Source: Leuctra nigra
Lineage: Eukaryota; Arthropoda; Insecta; Plecoptera; Leuctridae
Direction: 5' to 3'
Assembly: GCA_934045905.1 (NCBI GenBank)
Contig: OW203770.1
Coordinates: forward strand, 27,413,259-27,477,258
DNA length: 64,000 nt
The position numbers and the translations under genes were made by a program. This document shows, in pieces, positions 33,409 through 45,293 of this stretch (position 1 is the first letter of the stretch; the number at the start of each line of letters is the position of its first letter). A model generated the notes under the pieces. The model worked only from the letters and a program-made list of their open reading frames with translations, ran no database searches and had not been told where the DNA came from.

Positions 33409-33600
33409 AGATTTTCAGTGTCACTTTTAGATATATGTAATTTTTTGGTTCATTTTCACAAATTGTCGTATTTTATACTGTATTGTAAAATGTTGGCACC
33501 TTAGTGATTTTGATAGTTACCGGTGCCATGCATTATGAAACCAAAGTGCAATTGTAATTTTGTGAATAAAAGGAAATAATAATGATAATAATAATGTTAG
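33409..33600 (+). other. Dong 3' untranslated region and target microsatellite
   Basis: About 160 bases of AT-rich 3' UTR end in AATAATAATGATAATAATAATG. From 33590 onward the sequence matches copy B again (54253 on). Confidence 0.75.
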
Positions 33601-34768
33601 AAAACATGTACCATTGGGATTGTGCATATTTAACCCACATACACATATTACAAGGAAAACGCTCTGTGTAACGCGTTGATAAGCGAGCACGGAAACGCGC
33701 ACCACTTTGAACTAACAATGTAAAGTTTTGAGTTGATCGATTGAATCTATATGATTGAACGGTTCCTGGTTAATTTTAAAAAATCACACGATCTCGTGCA
33801 AAAAGTAAACCTGAGACCACTCATATGATATAAGTATGTACACAATATCAAATCGATCTTTGAATGGTCATATCAGTTTTATGCGGTTAAAGTTTCTGCT
33901 CCAACTACCTTGGAATGAAGATTCGAAGTTGGCGTGATCAAACATTTTCGAGTTATTTGACAGGCAACACGCAAAATGTCTGTAAAATGTCAAAACATTT
34001 TGGATTTAAACACAGATTAGTCTGATATTTGGCAAAATTACCCAACATGTTGGTACCAATGGCAATGCAAAGTTTTAAATTGATCGGTCAAATCGGTTCT
34101 AGTTTAAATTTCAAACATCGCAGAAAAATTGGTTTAAATTTTAACCAATAGGTGGATTTGTCTGAAACTTTGTACGATTGGGGACAATGCTGGTTGCGAT
34201 TACTTTACTAAATTTTAAATTGATTGGACCTAACTAATCGAAAGTTTTTTTTCCTAAAATTTGAACCAATCACAGGATCCCTTTTAAAAACGATCCCAGA
34301 GTGCGCATAGACTACGCTAGTATGTGTGCAAAATTTCAGGTCGATTGGTTGGGCGGTTTGAGGTAATAATCAAACAACTGACATATTGTGTTTATTGCGG
34401 GAATGCGTGCCAATGGGTGCTCATGGGCACCATGGCTGCTTCTAGTGAAGTCCACAATAGGTAGGAAGGTTTCTATCACACAATGCACACAGTAGAAGAT
34501 ATACATTAGTTTTGCCATTTCGTTGACCTCTTGCGCTTCTGGTTGCCTGATACCGACATATTGTATACGACTCCTCATCAGAAGCAAATCCACCTGTTCA
34601 TCAGTTTCCGATCAGTCCATCGCTCTTGAAGTCTTCAAATCAATACTCAATGCCTCATAGCGCATGACAAACAGTCGGTCGATACCGAGCATGAATGAAC
34701 ATTGTACTACGCCTCCTCCCACCCCTTCACATGACCACCCTTAACATCAAGTTCAATGAGTCACTAGC
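33590..34768 (+). other. Segmental duplication copy A, second part
   Basis: Matches 54253-56089 in order. It includes a repeat beginning near 33640 with AAGGAAAACGCTCTGTGTAA and TGATAAGCGAGCACGG. It also holds the unoccupied site (GCATGAC at 34662-34668) of a hAT-like MITE present in copy B at 55322-55984. No gene is seen. Homology to copy B ends at GAGTCACTA (34768/56089). Confidence 0.92.
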
Positions 34769-34939
34769 CCTTCGACTTAGGATCGATACAACCGACACTT
34801 CCTCCCCACCCGGCTCCATAACACTTGTGGCCACCAGCAAGTGTATGGACGTCACAGCTCTCTGGATCAAAAGCATACGTTGCGAATAACTCTATAATCC
34901 AGAGCTGTGATAATATAATTATATCGAAACTCCAGAATT

Positions 34940-35257
34940 TATTTTGTTACACTAGGAAAACGCACTGTGTAACGCGTTGATGAGCGAGCACGGATACGCG
35001 CAACACCTCGAACCGAAATTCTGTCTATTGCAAATGTCATTAAAAGCCAATAATTCTTCAATTTCGTCACAAACTTGTATGAAAATCTTCAAAAATTCCA
35101 AAAATATTTGTCCCAATAACCATGCAAAGTTTTAAGTTGATCGATTGAACCTTTATGATTGAATGGTTCCTTGTTAATTTTCAAAAATCACAGGATCTTG
35201 TTCAAAAAATATACATGGGACCACTCATATGATATAAGTGTGTGTGTACACAATATC
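34940..35257 (+). repeat. Second copy of the 'AACGCGTTGATGAGCGAG' repeat
   Basis: CTAGGAAAACGCACTGTGTA, then the GATGAGCGAGCACGGATACG block, then AGTTTTAAGTTGATCGATTG and CCACTCATATGATATAAG match 33650-33850. It is truncated at 35257 by the foldback unit. Other relatives are at 54311 and 57955. Confidence 0.8.
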
Positions 35258-35718
35258 CCCATAAAAAACACTCCGTGTAAAAATACCAACCAAGTCTCTT
35301 CAACATAAAAAAAATAATGAAATCTAAAAATTCTGCACTGAAAAGTAGTGATATCAAAAAATTAGCCAAGTCAAAACTTTATTTGAAAATCAAAAAATAC
35401 TTGGCGCATCGTGTACATAAATAGCTTGGAAGTATAAGCCAATTATAAATTATACATGAAATATACATATACATAGTATACCTATAATGCCCTAAAAAAA
35501 CGATGCGCCAAGTATTTTTTGATTTTCAAATAAAGTTTTGACTTGGCTAATTTTTTGATATCACTACTTTTCAGTGCAGAATTTTTAGATTTAATTTTTT
35601 TTTTAAGTTGAAGAGACTTGGCTGGTATTTTTACACGGAGTGTTTTTTATGGGAATATCACTACTTTTTTTAGTTTATTCTTACAACTTACGTGTGACAC
35701 ATATCACATGAACAATTA
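35258..35718 (+). repeat. HINE-like 5' foldback with truncated arm
   Basis: CCCATAAAAAACACTCCGTG begins one foldback arm and its inverted copy ends at 35653. Inner CTTGGCGCATCG and CGATGCGCCAAG flank the loop. About 65 bases of the usual arm follow (AATATCACTACTTTTTTTAG), then LINE-C sequence begins. Confidence 0.85.
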
Positions 35719-35746
35719 CTATATATATATATATTTAGCGGATTCT

Positions 35747-35894
35747 CTACAGCTCGGGCCGTTTTCCGCATCCCGCACGCCACACCTCCCGGTTATGGCA
35801 ATCTTGTTCGAGAAGATTTCTTTTCTCCAAGGCTTCCCCAATGCCATCAAGCCACATTCTTCTTGGACGACCTCTCTTTCTTCTTCTTCTAGGT
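35747..35894 (-). pseudogene. LINE-C C-terminal tail, out of frame
   Basis: Reads KPRRRKRGRPRRMW, then LEQDCHNREVWRAGC and a GKRPEL end. LINE-A has the counterparts RRRKRGRPRRSW and CRIRPEL at its end. It is separated from the main ORF by a single-base frame difference at the run of T near 35895. Confidence 0.85.
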
Positions 35895-38726
35895 TTAAAA
35901 CTTCCATATTTTGGCAGGCAATCGTTTTTCTGGCATCCTCCTCATATGGCCATACCAGAGTAGCTGTTTTGCTTCTATGCTTTCTGTAAGTGATGCTTCG
36001 ACCCACATTCTGTCTCTTACCTCCTCATTTCTAATGTGGTCAAAAAGAGTAACGCCGCAAGACCTTCTCCAGAACGCCATTTCAACTGCATTCACTCTAT
36101 GTTGTAACCTTCGGTTTATTGTCCAGACCTCGGATCCGTAGGTAATGCAGCTTTCAACAAGAGACTTAAACATATGGACTTTCGTCTCATTTCTTACCGC
36201 CTTACTCCACAGTACCGAATGCAGTTGCCTCGTTATTCCTCTTCCTTGTCCCATCTTGCTCAATATGTCCTTTTCGTCAAGACCGTCATCGGTCAACGTA
36301 ACTCCTAAATATTTGTACTCTTTAGTTACCTTGATGGTACCAACTGGAGTCTCAATGTCGTTTCCTTGACCACCAACAACCATATATTGAGTCTTCTGAA
36401 GATTTATTTCCAAACTCCATTCGTCGTATTCTTCAATCAACTTACGGACCATGTAACTTGCATCTTCCTCATCCTCTGCAAGCACCACCTGATCGTCAGC
36501 AAACAACAAGGTATACAAATGTTCATCCTCTAATTTGATCCCCATCATACTACACTTCCTCGACCAATTAGAAAGCACTACATTCATATATATCTTAAAC
36601 AATGTTGGCGACAAGCAGCACCCTTGTCTAAGACCCTTATTGACGACAAAACTGTCGGAGTATCCTAGTGATGTCTTGACACAGCTTTTAGTATTTTCAT
36701 AAAGTTTCTTTACTAAATTTATGTGATGTTGATCCACTCCGTTCCGTTCCATTGCCTCCCAGAGTCTATTCACAGGAACACTGTCATATGCTTTCTTTAG
36801 GTCAATGAAAACCATGTGTACTTCACTTCCGCAGGCAATTAATTTCTCTGTCAATTGCTTCAGACAAAACACATTATCGATGCATGATCGTCCAGACCTA
36901 AATCCACTTTGTTCTTCTATCTCCGTCATTTGATCTTCAATCTTCTCTTTGAGAATGCGCCCATACAGTCTACCTATAGACGCTGTCACGCTAATACCCC
37001 TGTAATTGCTACAAACTGTCTTATCTCCTTTTTTGAATATGGAACTGATGAATGCCAGCTTCCACTCGGATGGTACTTCATCTCCTCTAAGACATTTGTT
37101 GAATATTGATGTAAGGGCTTCAATGACTGCTATTGGAGCGTTCTTAATTAGTTCTATAGATACACCTCCTGGGCCTGCTGACTTGTTGTTTTTCGCAGAT
37201 CTTAGGGCTTTACACACATCCTCCGTGGTTATGTCTTGATGCTGGGACTCCAGAGGCTCAATTGCGTAACTCACATTGTTGTAGGGTCCTCGATCTTCAG
37301 TAAGTAAATCTTCATAATAACTCCTCCATTCTTCCATTCCTATCGGATCAATTACTCTCTTTTCTCTTGTGTTTGTCCTCAGAGCCTTCAACGTTTTCCA
37401 AGCCGCCCTGGATCTTGAGCTTCCAAGCTGCTGGTCTACCTCACTACACTTCTTTTCCCAGAATGAGTTCTTTTCTTTCTTCACCATTTTTTTCACTAAA
37501 TAGTTGCATCTGGCATATACACGTCGATCTTCCCTATCCCCTGTAGCCAACCACTTTTGATACAATGCCCTCTTCTCAGACACTATCTCTTCTAACTCTT
37601 CGTTCCACCAATAGTGGCTGGAGGCTCTTGGTTTGGTCTTAGGTATCTCTCCCAATGATTCAAACGCTGCTTGATGAATGCAATCTTTTAGGAAATTGTA
37701 ACACTCTTCTGCGTTTCCATCCTGCACATTTCTCATCAATTCTGCTAATCTCAACTTGTACAGAAATACGGTGGAATCATTCAGAAAGCCGTTCAAATTA
37801 TATTTTGGACACTGTATGTTGTTAACTTGTTGTTGACTGGTACTGTTACTCCTGCTATGACGATGGTAAAACGTGAACTGCATAATAGCTCTTACTAAGA
37901 AATGGTCCGAGCCACAAGTTGCTCCCCGATGAACTCTCACATCGGTCACCTGAGCGCGGGATGTTTGTCTCGTAATAACATAATCAATTATTGATTTCTG
38001 CCCCTTAGTAGGCTGGGTCCATGTGTACCTATGTATACGCTTGTGCTGGAAATAACCATTTAAAATCTTGAAAGAGAACTGTTCACACAGTTCAATTAAC
38101 CTGCTGCCATTATCGTTCAACACGTCTTCCCCATACTGTCCAACTACATCGTGATCATGCCGACAACCAACTCTGCCATTGAGGTCACCCATCATTACAA
38201 CCTCCTTACCATTTCCTATGTTATCTATGACCTGCGTTAACTTATCAATAAAATCATCTTTCTCCTGTAAGGAAGCGTCATCAGTCGGTGAGTACACCCC
38301 TATTACAACTACGTCTTGGCCAGATAACACAAGTTCCAATGATATAATCCTTTCGTCTATTGCAGACCAGTTCTTTATTCGAGATCTTAACTCCTTGCGA
38401 ATAGCTATGGATACTCCAGCTTTAGCTCGTCGGGACTTTTCTACACCACTATAAAAATGAATGAACTCTCCTTGCACTTCATTTCCATTCCCTTTTTTCT
38501 TAGTCTCTGTCAAGACAGTAATATCCATTCTGAAGTTGTAAAGCTCGTCAAACACCTCCTTACATTTGGTATTAATGCCTTGTACATTCCAACAGCCAAA
38601 ATTCATATTCCGTTTCCGTTGCTTGGTTCGTCGTATGTTTCTTCCGTCCGGTTTCCGAGGCAAGTTTGGGATATTTGTTGCAATAAGGATTTTCACGAGT
38701 GATGAGGAGCAGGCCCATCGCCTCAA
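35895..38726 (-). CDS. LINE endonuclease-reverse transcriptase ORF
   Basis: 943 codons. An APE-type endonuclease occupies residues about 41-280: N47 in CWN, E74 in TET, D181 and N183 in MGDLNG, D248 in IIDYV, and D274/H275 in SDHF. The RT has SAGPGGVSIELIKNAP, FRSGRSCIDN, D642 in FIDLKKAYDSVP, LRQGCCLSPTLF and D744/D745 in LLFADDQVVLA. The endonuclease nicks target DNA and the RT copies element RNA onto the nick. All key residues are present. The ORF ends prematurely at KIWKF; a one-base shift would lead into a basic RRRKRGRPRR tail that ends at 35747, as LINE-A shows. The protein type is often annotated as 'craniofacial development protein 2-like'. Clade within the RTE/jockey-like groups not decided. 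Confidence 0.92.
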   Translation of the reverse strand: MRRWACSSSLVKILIATNIPNLPRKPDGRNIRRTKQRKRNMNFGCWNVQGINTKCKEVFDELYNFRMDITVLTETKKKGNGNEVQGEFIHFYSGVEKSRRAKAGVSIAIRKELRSRIKNWSAIDERIISLELVLSGQDVVVIGVYSPTDDASLQEKDDFIDKLTQVIDNIGNGKEVVMMGDLNGRVGCRHDHDVVGQYGEDVLNDNGSRLIELCEQFSFKILNGYFQHKRIHRYTWTQPTKGQKSIIDYVITRQTSRAQVTDVRVHRGATCGSDHFLVRAIMQFTFYHRHSRSNSTSQQQVNNIQCPKYNLNGFLNDSTVFLYKLRLAELMRNVQDGNAEECYNFLKDCIHQAAFESLGEIPKTKPRASSHYWWNEELEEIVSEKRALYQKWLATGDREDRRVYARCNYLVKKMVKKEKNSFWEKKCSEVDQQLGSSRSRAAWKTLKALRTNTREKRVIDPIGMEEWRSYYEDLLTEDRGPYNNVSYAIEPLESQHQDITTEDVCKALRSAKNNKSAGPGGVSIELIKNAPIAVIEALTSIFNKCLRGDEVPSEWKLAFISSIFKKGDKTVCSNYRGISVTASIGRLYGRILKEKIEDQMTEIEEQSGFRSGRSCIDNVFCLKQLTEKLIACGSEVHMVFIDLKKAYDSVPVNRLWEAMERNGVDQHHINLVKKLYENTKSCVKTSLGYSDSFVVNKGLRQGCCLSPTLFKIYMNVVLSNWSRKCSMMGIKLEDEHLYTLLFADDQVVLAEDEEDASYMVRKLIEEYDEWSLEINLQKTQYMVVGGQGNDIETPVGTIKVTKEYKYLGVTLTDDGLDEKDILSKMGQGRGITRQLHSVLWSKAVRNETKVHMFKSLVESCITYGSEVWTINRRLQHRVNAVEMAFWRRSCGVTLFDHIRNEEVRDRMWVEASLTESIEAKQLLWYGHMRRMPEKRLPAKIWKF

Positions 38727-40639
38727 CCCCCATCAATGGAGGACCAGGATTTTCTGTTAGGGTTTACTCCCTTAGCCGAGGGGTTCCGGTTTGAAAAGGC
38801 GCCGGAGATTCGCCTTGCACCCTCTTCAGTCTGCTATGCAGCAACCACCCCTTGGCAGCTGCACATTGCCCAGAGAACGCGCCGAGGACGCCTGAAGTAG
38901 GATTTACTGACAGAGCTGATTGCTAAAAGCAACTACGTCTAATGACGAAACCAGGCGGCATTTCCTAGGATTTATCGAGATACATCATATCGGCATAGAT
39001 GCATCCCCCTAGGGCCTATGTCAGCTTTTATTCTCTCTAAATTCTCACTAAATTCATAAAGAGTAAAAATCCAAAGGGCACTTCTGGGCAAGTTCAAGGC
39101 AATTGCACTAGACATGAGAGCATTGTTTCCCTTTTTAATGTGTGTGTGGGGGGGGGGGGGGGGGACACTAGCCAAACTGTGAAATGTGGCCTGGAATTAG
39201 GCCGCACTCTCAACTCTGTTCACTCTAAAAATGTATTTATTGTACTATTTTCTCAATTTGGGCAAAATGTAGCTTTCACCGGGCGGGGGCATCCCTGATC
39301 ACGGCAGACTTGCTAGCTCCAATATGCTGAGCTCTCGATCAATGCAGGTCAAACCCAGTTCCCTAACAACAGCTGTTGCTAGGCGCCCAGGCACCGCAGC
39401 CCTCGGATCAATAACGATATTAATTTGTGTGTTGGTTGAGAAATAGTAAAGGATGAAGCACAACAATTGTGCAAAATGTGATACTAATGTTTCCTTTGGT
39501 AGTCTTATAGGACATTTTCCGCTCTTTCATAATTACGATATCCTCAAAAAATGGGGTGGCCAATTTGGGCTCTAGGGCTGTCCAATGTGCCAAAAGGAGT
39601 GCATTTCAGTGAAATTGTAATTTTGTCAATTTATTGTTATTTTATAATAAACTATGTGTAAGGAAGGTACGATAACAAAATAAAAATTCTAAGTCTAACA
39701 AAAGTTGTATATATTCAAGAAATTAAAGATGTCGGTGGATAGGCTCTTAAATGACAGCTATTTTCAGGGAATACGTTTTTCAAGGTTGCAGTTGCTTATG
39801 TAGGTTCATATTATGGACCTTTATCTTAAATATTGATGGGTCACGATATTCACCATTTGGGGGATAATGGGTGAAGACCTAAACGTTTCGATATATGTAA
39901 AATAAACGATAATAGATAAGGACTATTAATTTCTTGCATACACTAATACAATTATGCTCTATTCTAAAAAAATCACTAGATCCCAAAATTATGTCGCCAT
40001 CTTGAATGAGACGCGTTTATACTTCGTTCTTTTGCGCTGACAGTTCAAAAATTATGATACATTTGCTATTTTGATAATAGGGCACTATGCAAACTATCTC
40101 CCGCTAGGGTGCTGCCATCGGTTTTGTAAGAAGTGTGAAGTTAGCTGTTCGTGCCACTAAAAATTTAAACTCGCGAAACTTTATTTTGACATTAGTAAGA
40201 AGATGTACTCACTGTCTAGAGACATAGATTTTTTACTCTTGTATAATAAAATCTGTAAAAATATGAAGATAGTGCACTATGGTTAACTAATGAAAATCTG
40301 CGTATGATACTATATATTTGTTTTAAATGATCTTTCATGAAGATTAGCAAAGGTTTCATTCCTATCGTATCAGTCAAACGAGTTCCGAGAAATGGCAACA
40401 CTTTGGTTTTAAAAATGCCTGCTGAACGTACTCCACTGCCACATAGAATGTATATCTATAAATGATGTGTATCATTTTAAGCTTTCTGAATATGTTTTCA
40501 TTGCATAGAGAGGGAATTAAAAATTAATTTATAAAATTGAAAGATTAGATTAGATTAATAGGGTTTAACGGCGCGTCAACGACGAGGTTATATTTCGCAC
40601 AGTAAATACTTATTTTACTTTCAACTTTGTTGAATTAAG

Positions 40640-41010
40640 TGGAGGACATTGGGAGGGGGTTGACCTAACAGGGCCGATCCGGGGGAGTCCAGCACTGGTG
40701 GAAAGGCCAGGCCGGAATGGGGACGGACCGTGGGGTGTAAGGATTCGGACCGGCGGAACCCGATTTCAGGGGGATCACCATCTCGAGGGGGAAGGCCGGC
40801 CCGATGGGGACCGCAAATTCAAGAGAGGACTTGACTTGGTTAAGCCAACCCTGGCTGCCACTGACCTCACCACTGACCTGTCCGGCATGGGTAGCCCTTA
40901 CACATGAGCATATGCTCGCCGGCGTAGCTGCAATGGATCGTTGGCCAACACAAACCCCACTACCGCGATAAGGTGGCAGCCGTCGGTGGGGTAAAATTGA
41001 ATTTTCGGTC
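40640..41010 (+). repeat. GC-rich LINE-like fragment, copy B
   Basis: Same block as 3380-3755, with a few substitutions. Confidence 0.4.
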
Positions 41011-41029
41011 TCATAAAGAGGAAAATTCT

Positions 41030-42089
41030 AGTTTGACTGTTCCTATTCCATAGAGATGGCCTTCCGAATCGTTTGGTAATAGTTTCGGACCGATATGTCT
41101 ACCAATTTTCGACACATGACATTACTTCCGGTTTCAAAATGGCGGATGCAATCTATGATGTCTTGAATTATAATTTAAACATGATAACATTTTATTATAA
41201 GCTGTCTCAAAAAGTATATTTATTGCATCAAAATGTAAATTTGTGAGATTATTAAAATGTGTGACGTCATTTCCGTTTTCGGTTTTGGAAACTGCAAATA
41301 TTACTGATGATAATACATAAAGTTGACGGTCTAAATTGTTCAGCGCTGCTTTCCTTCAAATCCATTTAGCCGTTATTGAGATATGATGTCACTTCCGGTT
41401 TTAAAATGGTGGCTTCCGTATTTTTTATAACAAGTCACAAAGACATCAAACGGACATAAGTTACATAAATATCAAAATAATCGGATCAACCTATGTTGCC
41501 GAAATGCCAATCGATGTATTTTAAATTTCATGACGTCAATTTCGGTTTCTTTAACAAAATGTTTAGTCTTTTGCTACTGATAATGCATATAGATGACCGA
41601 TTGAATCGTTTAGCGCAAATTTCGTTCCAACCGGTTAAGCCGTTGACGAGATATAACATCACTTCCGGTATCAAAATGGCGGCACAAAAAATTATAGGGG
41701 GGATGGCAAATCAGACGCCAAGAGTACACACGTGGTAAAAATGTCAGATCAATCGGTTCAGCCGTTTAGGCTGTGGCCTGTTTACCGGATTTTAGCTCCA
41801 CCCTACTACTGAGATTATTGTGAAAACAGTCCTAAAATACTGTTTTCACGGCCCTCTAGCGCGCAAAGGGCGTAACCTATTGTTCCGAAATTTGGTATAT
41901 GTTGTAGGGTGGGCCATAGCTCGAAACTAAGATATATCGCAACAATGGGAGATTTCCCAATTTTAAGATCTAGTAGGCCGAAAATGCAACTTTGATGCTT
42001 ACAGTGATAGTGGGTATGCTCCAGCCTTAATATGAGAGTGTGCGCGCACCGTACGACTTGGCTGGCGTGGAGCGACCGCTCCACTAGAT
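41030..42089 (+). repeat. HINE-like 3' arm, copy B
   Basis: Counterpart of 3780-4835; ends CTAGAT at 42084-42089. Confidence 0.85.
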
Positions 42090-42359
42090 TTCAATCTGAA
42101 GCGACACATTCTCAATTGTTTTAATTGGAAGTTACAAAATTCCATTAAGCAGTGAGTCAGTTCAAGAGCACGCTGGAAACAAAAATAATTCAGTGAGCTG
42201 TCATTATAATATGTCAAAATATTATCATTATTACACTATCATTTCTAATATTTAACCACTCTTTCATTAGTATGCTTATTCGTATGTATTCACTAATGTA
42301 TACTGCTTCGCTCACTGCTTCACTGCAGTGAGTGTGAAATGTGAAATTAAATGAAATGA

Positions 42360-42737
42360 TTAGTACTGCTTATTTTCTTTGGTAAATTTGCAATATCCCT
42401 TTCTCAACTCATGTGGTGACTCACTATTTCTAACTGTTATTGGGATGAGGTTATACAATCTAATACCTTTATGAAAAGTGTATTGTCTATAAATGTACAA
42501 GAAGATTTTTAAATTATTGTATTGTCTTTTTAACCTTGTGTCGTAATTATGTGTATCCTTAATAATGCTGATTAGTTTACAAAGATAATTTGAAGCATTG
42601 CCCTTATGTATTTTAAAAATTAATGTTAATGTATTAAGGATAATACGTTCTTCAACAGTAAGGGATGAAAGGGGGATGTTCACCCACAAAATAATGAAGA
42701 GATGTGATGAGGAGACAGAATTTATAAAATGAATCAA
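42360..42737 (-). pseudogene. LINE reverse-transcriptase C-terminal tail (copy B)
   Basis: The longest surviving version: SSLTVEERIILNTLTLIFKI, SNYLCKLISIIKDTHNYDTR, then FHKGIRLYNLIPITVRNS. The GIRLYNLIP block is the usual end of CR1/L2/jockey-type proteins. Relative to copy A it lacks about 30 bp near 42670 and keeps the frame through the site where copy A is broken. No RT catalytic motif is present. Confidence 0.65.
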
Positions 42738-42899
42738 ATGTATGTTTTGCTGTGTCTCTGAAGTGTCTAGAATCTATATAGTAAGATAGTAATATGTTTC
42801 TTTAGAATTATGTTTTTCACATTCTGCGCGCGTTTTGAGCTGTTTCGAACCATTGTGTGTCTGTCGTAACGCAACTTCCGAGCTACATTGTATTGTTGA

Positions 42900-43260
42900 A
42901 ACTGTGCATTAACAGAATGGGATAGGATATTTTAGTGGGGAAGGTGCTTTGCAGTCTTCACCTGGTCATCTGCAAACAGGAGAGTGTGTAGAAGGTCGCT
43001 ATTTACCTCGATGCCCATACCCCTGCATTTCCTCTTCCATTGCAACAGTTCTTAATTAATGTTAACCTTGAAGAGTGTGGGTGACAGACAACATCATTGT
43101 CCCAATCCATTTGATGTTAAAACTGGGCATGATAACTCCTTGCCACTTTTCACCACAATTTCTTAGTTTATGACATCCTCTTAGTGGTGTTAATATACTT
43201 GGTACTACAATACTTGTGTTCTTCAAGACAAGGAAGAGGTTTTTCAAGGGTACTGTATCT
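42900..43260 (-). pseudogene. LINE RT remnant with FADD motif (copy B)
   Basis: Counterpart of 5660-6060, with the same internal stop between the motif B and motif C regions. Confidence 0.7.
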
Positions 43261-43636
43261 TAGGCTCTTTCTAGATTTATATGTAAGATAGGTATTTATA
43301 TTCCTTGCTAGCAGTTTCGCACTAACTTGTCGAATAGAGAAAATGTCAGTTTACCTCTTCTAATTTCCTCTAGTCATCCGCAACAATTAGATCGATATTC
43401 CTTGCTGGATGTCACTCAGCAACTGGTGTTGTTCAAACAAGTACACATATCTGCAACTAATGTTTGCGAGCCTCGTTTAAACGACGGAGGAAATTGACAT
43501 TTAAAACATTCACATAATATGTTCATTATTTTCACTGCATTTCAAAGGTATGTTTTAATATTCAAAATTGTCATTTGATTGAGCGAGCAAAGAGAGCGAT
43601 CATCTTGCAGCGATATTTTGAATAATCATTAAGGGC

Positions 43637-43775
43637 CGGTCTTTCAATGCATTGCTAACTTTTATACAGTCAAATAATTGCCATGGCAACAACCAATGAC
43701 ATTCCTGGAATGACCACTAACTTACTGTAAAGAGCTAATTAAGACTTAAGCAGAGTATTGAAAGACCTGACCTAT
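43637..43775. mobile_element. Short MITE-like element, copy B
   Basis: Counterpart of 6403-6541; GGTCTTTCAATGC left and GTATTGAAAGACC right. Confidence 0.5.
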
Positions 43776-44280
43776 GACCAACAATGTATCTTCTTTTACA
43801 AATTGCCATCTTAATCAGTTAAGAATCTACGCACTTATTGACATTTGTATTAACTGTCAGAAATGAAGAATCGAAAAGACTGTTTTTCCACTGCTACATG
43901 AATCTGATTTGCTTTAAGTACCAGAGTGTTTAGATGTTATTTTCACGTTTCAATGAAAAGCAGATATTTTTAAGTTGATTGAATGGATCATATTTCAATT
44001 CAATATGAATGTAGGTATATGAATTCTGTGAGTTCTGTACGGAATTCCGGTTAGAAAATTTGCACGTACCCGTGCTCGCTCATCAACGCGGTACTTTCAG
44101 CGTTTTCCTAGTACATAAAAATAATAAAAATCTTATGAATAATATGAGAGTACTGGAAAATAAAGAAGCTGTAGATGAAAATTTTCATCGATTTTTAGGG
44201 CATCCTAAATTAGGGTCTATGATTCTGCAAAATTTCAACTCTCTAGACCTAGCAATGCGATAGCAATCATACCGTGGGTG

Positions 44281-44296
44281 GTAGTAATAGTAGTAC

Positions 44297-44334
<38 letters not shown>
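44281..44334. repeat. TAG microsatellite, copy B
   Basis: Longer than the copy-A tract at 7050-7095 by a few units. Confidence 0.9.
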
Positions 44335-44335
<1 letters not shown>

Positions 44336-44642
44336 GCGCTAGCTAACTGAAAGTGAAATAGAACATGGTTCTGGTCCAATTTTCATCCTGCAGGGATGGT
44401 CGCATCACTTTAAAATTTCGTATGGGGTGTCAAGTGGCAAAATATACCCGATAAGCATGATTTTTAACTTCAATTTTACACTGCGTATTTGCGTACTGAT
44501 ACTATAACGGGAGTGAAGACTTAGCTCTATATACAGTCCCTCGCCGTCGTTATAAGCTCGTAGCGTTATAAACATTATACCTTGTTATGAAACGGTGCTT
44601 GGCGGCGTTGAGCTAGCGCCCGACTAGACAGCCCTAACTATT

Positions 44643-45293
44643 GGCGGTGCGACGTGGGTTGAACCCGCGCTAGCAAGGGCTGACCTATAGGGCATTTCAA
44701 AGATAGGACGATAAACCCGCCGCCGTCTACGCTGTAGATTGCGTGTGGGATTGGTATGGCATTAAGGTCAAACTTTCCGAGTACTCAATGTTATTTTAAT
44801 GGCGGGATAGAGTTGTATAAATGCACTAAGTATGTACTCATACATTTGATTGGAAGACTATATTCTGTTGACAAAATAATTAGTAAAAGTTTGAGCAGTA
44901 GCCACATGTTCTTTGGTCAATAAAATTTACTTATAAGTAGAAATATAAGAAGGAAGAGGTTAAAGAATGAAATGCACAAATCCAAAATTAGGAAAATATT
45001 AAATGTATTAACTACATGTAGTAAATTTAAAAAAAATATATATTTGGTAACATTTCAGTTATGGTAACTTTTCGATATCTCTACTCAACATTTATCATCC
45101 TGAGCCTTAACATAATTATTATAAATTGCTTGGTTGTAGTTAAATCGATTCTTGTTACTTTTTCATAGCCAATTGCATATGAAACTATATTCACAATCCC
45201 ACACACGATTATCAGAGCACTCTGGCGGGAGAACGTTTGGTGATGCCCTATACCTGGCAATGCCAAACAGGGTTCAACTTAGCCTGTCACCGA
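44643..45293. mobile_element. TIR element, copy B, left end altered
   Basis: The right repeat (45270-45293) is intact. The left repeat reads GGCGGTGCGACGTGGGTTGA, changed from TCGGTGACAGGC in copy A, so the ends no longer match. Confidence 0.7.

Larger units (their letters stand above)
18600..33590 (+). mobile_element. Dong/R4-clade LINE, interrupted by nested elements
   Basis: Both ends abut TAA microsatellite, the known target preference of Dong elements. Subtracting the MULE, the hAT-like element, the piggyBac element and one copy of a 600-bp internal duplication leaves about 4 kb, the usual size for this clade. One ORF carries an N-terminal region, RT with YMDD, and a C-terminal restriction-like endonuclease. 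It also has frameshifts of its own, so it is inactive. Confidence 0.85.
35719..39049 (-). mobile_element. Nearly intact endonuclease-RT LINE (LINE-C)
   Basis: Transcribed leftward. The 5' UTR is about 38727-39049, the single ORF 38726-35895, a frameshifted C-terminal tail follows to a stop at 35747, and the tail is a short (AT)n run at 35719-35734. The 5' UTR shares blocks with LINE-A (GCAAATCCTACTT-like and AATCCTGGT-CT). The 5' end abuts the left boundary of duplication copy B. Confidence 0.85.

Noticed and set aside
35252..35659. AATATC on both sides of the foldback at 35258-35653, looking like a 6-bp target duplication
   Set aside because: The right-hand AATATC is part of the family's arm (seen as GATATT or ATATC next to the foldback elsewhere), and the left match is then coincidental.
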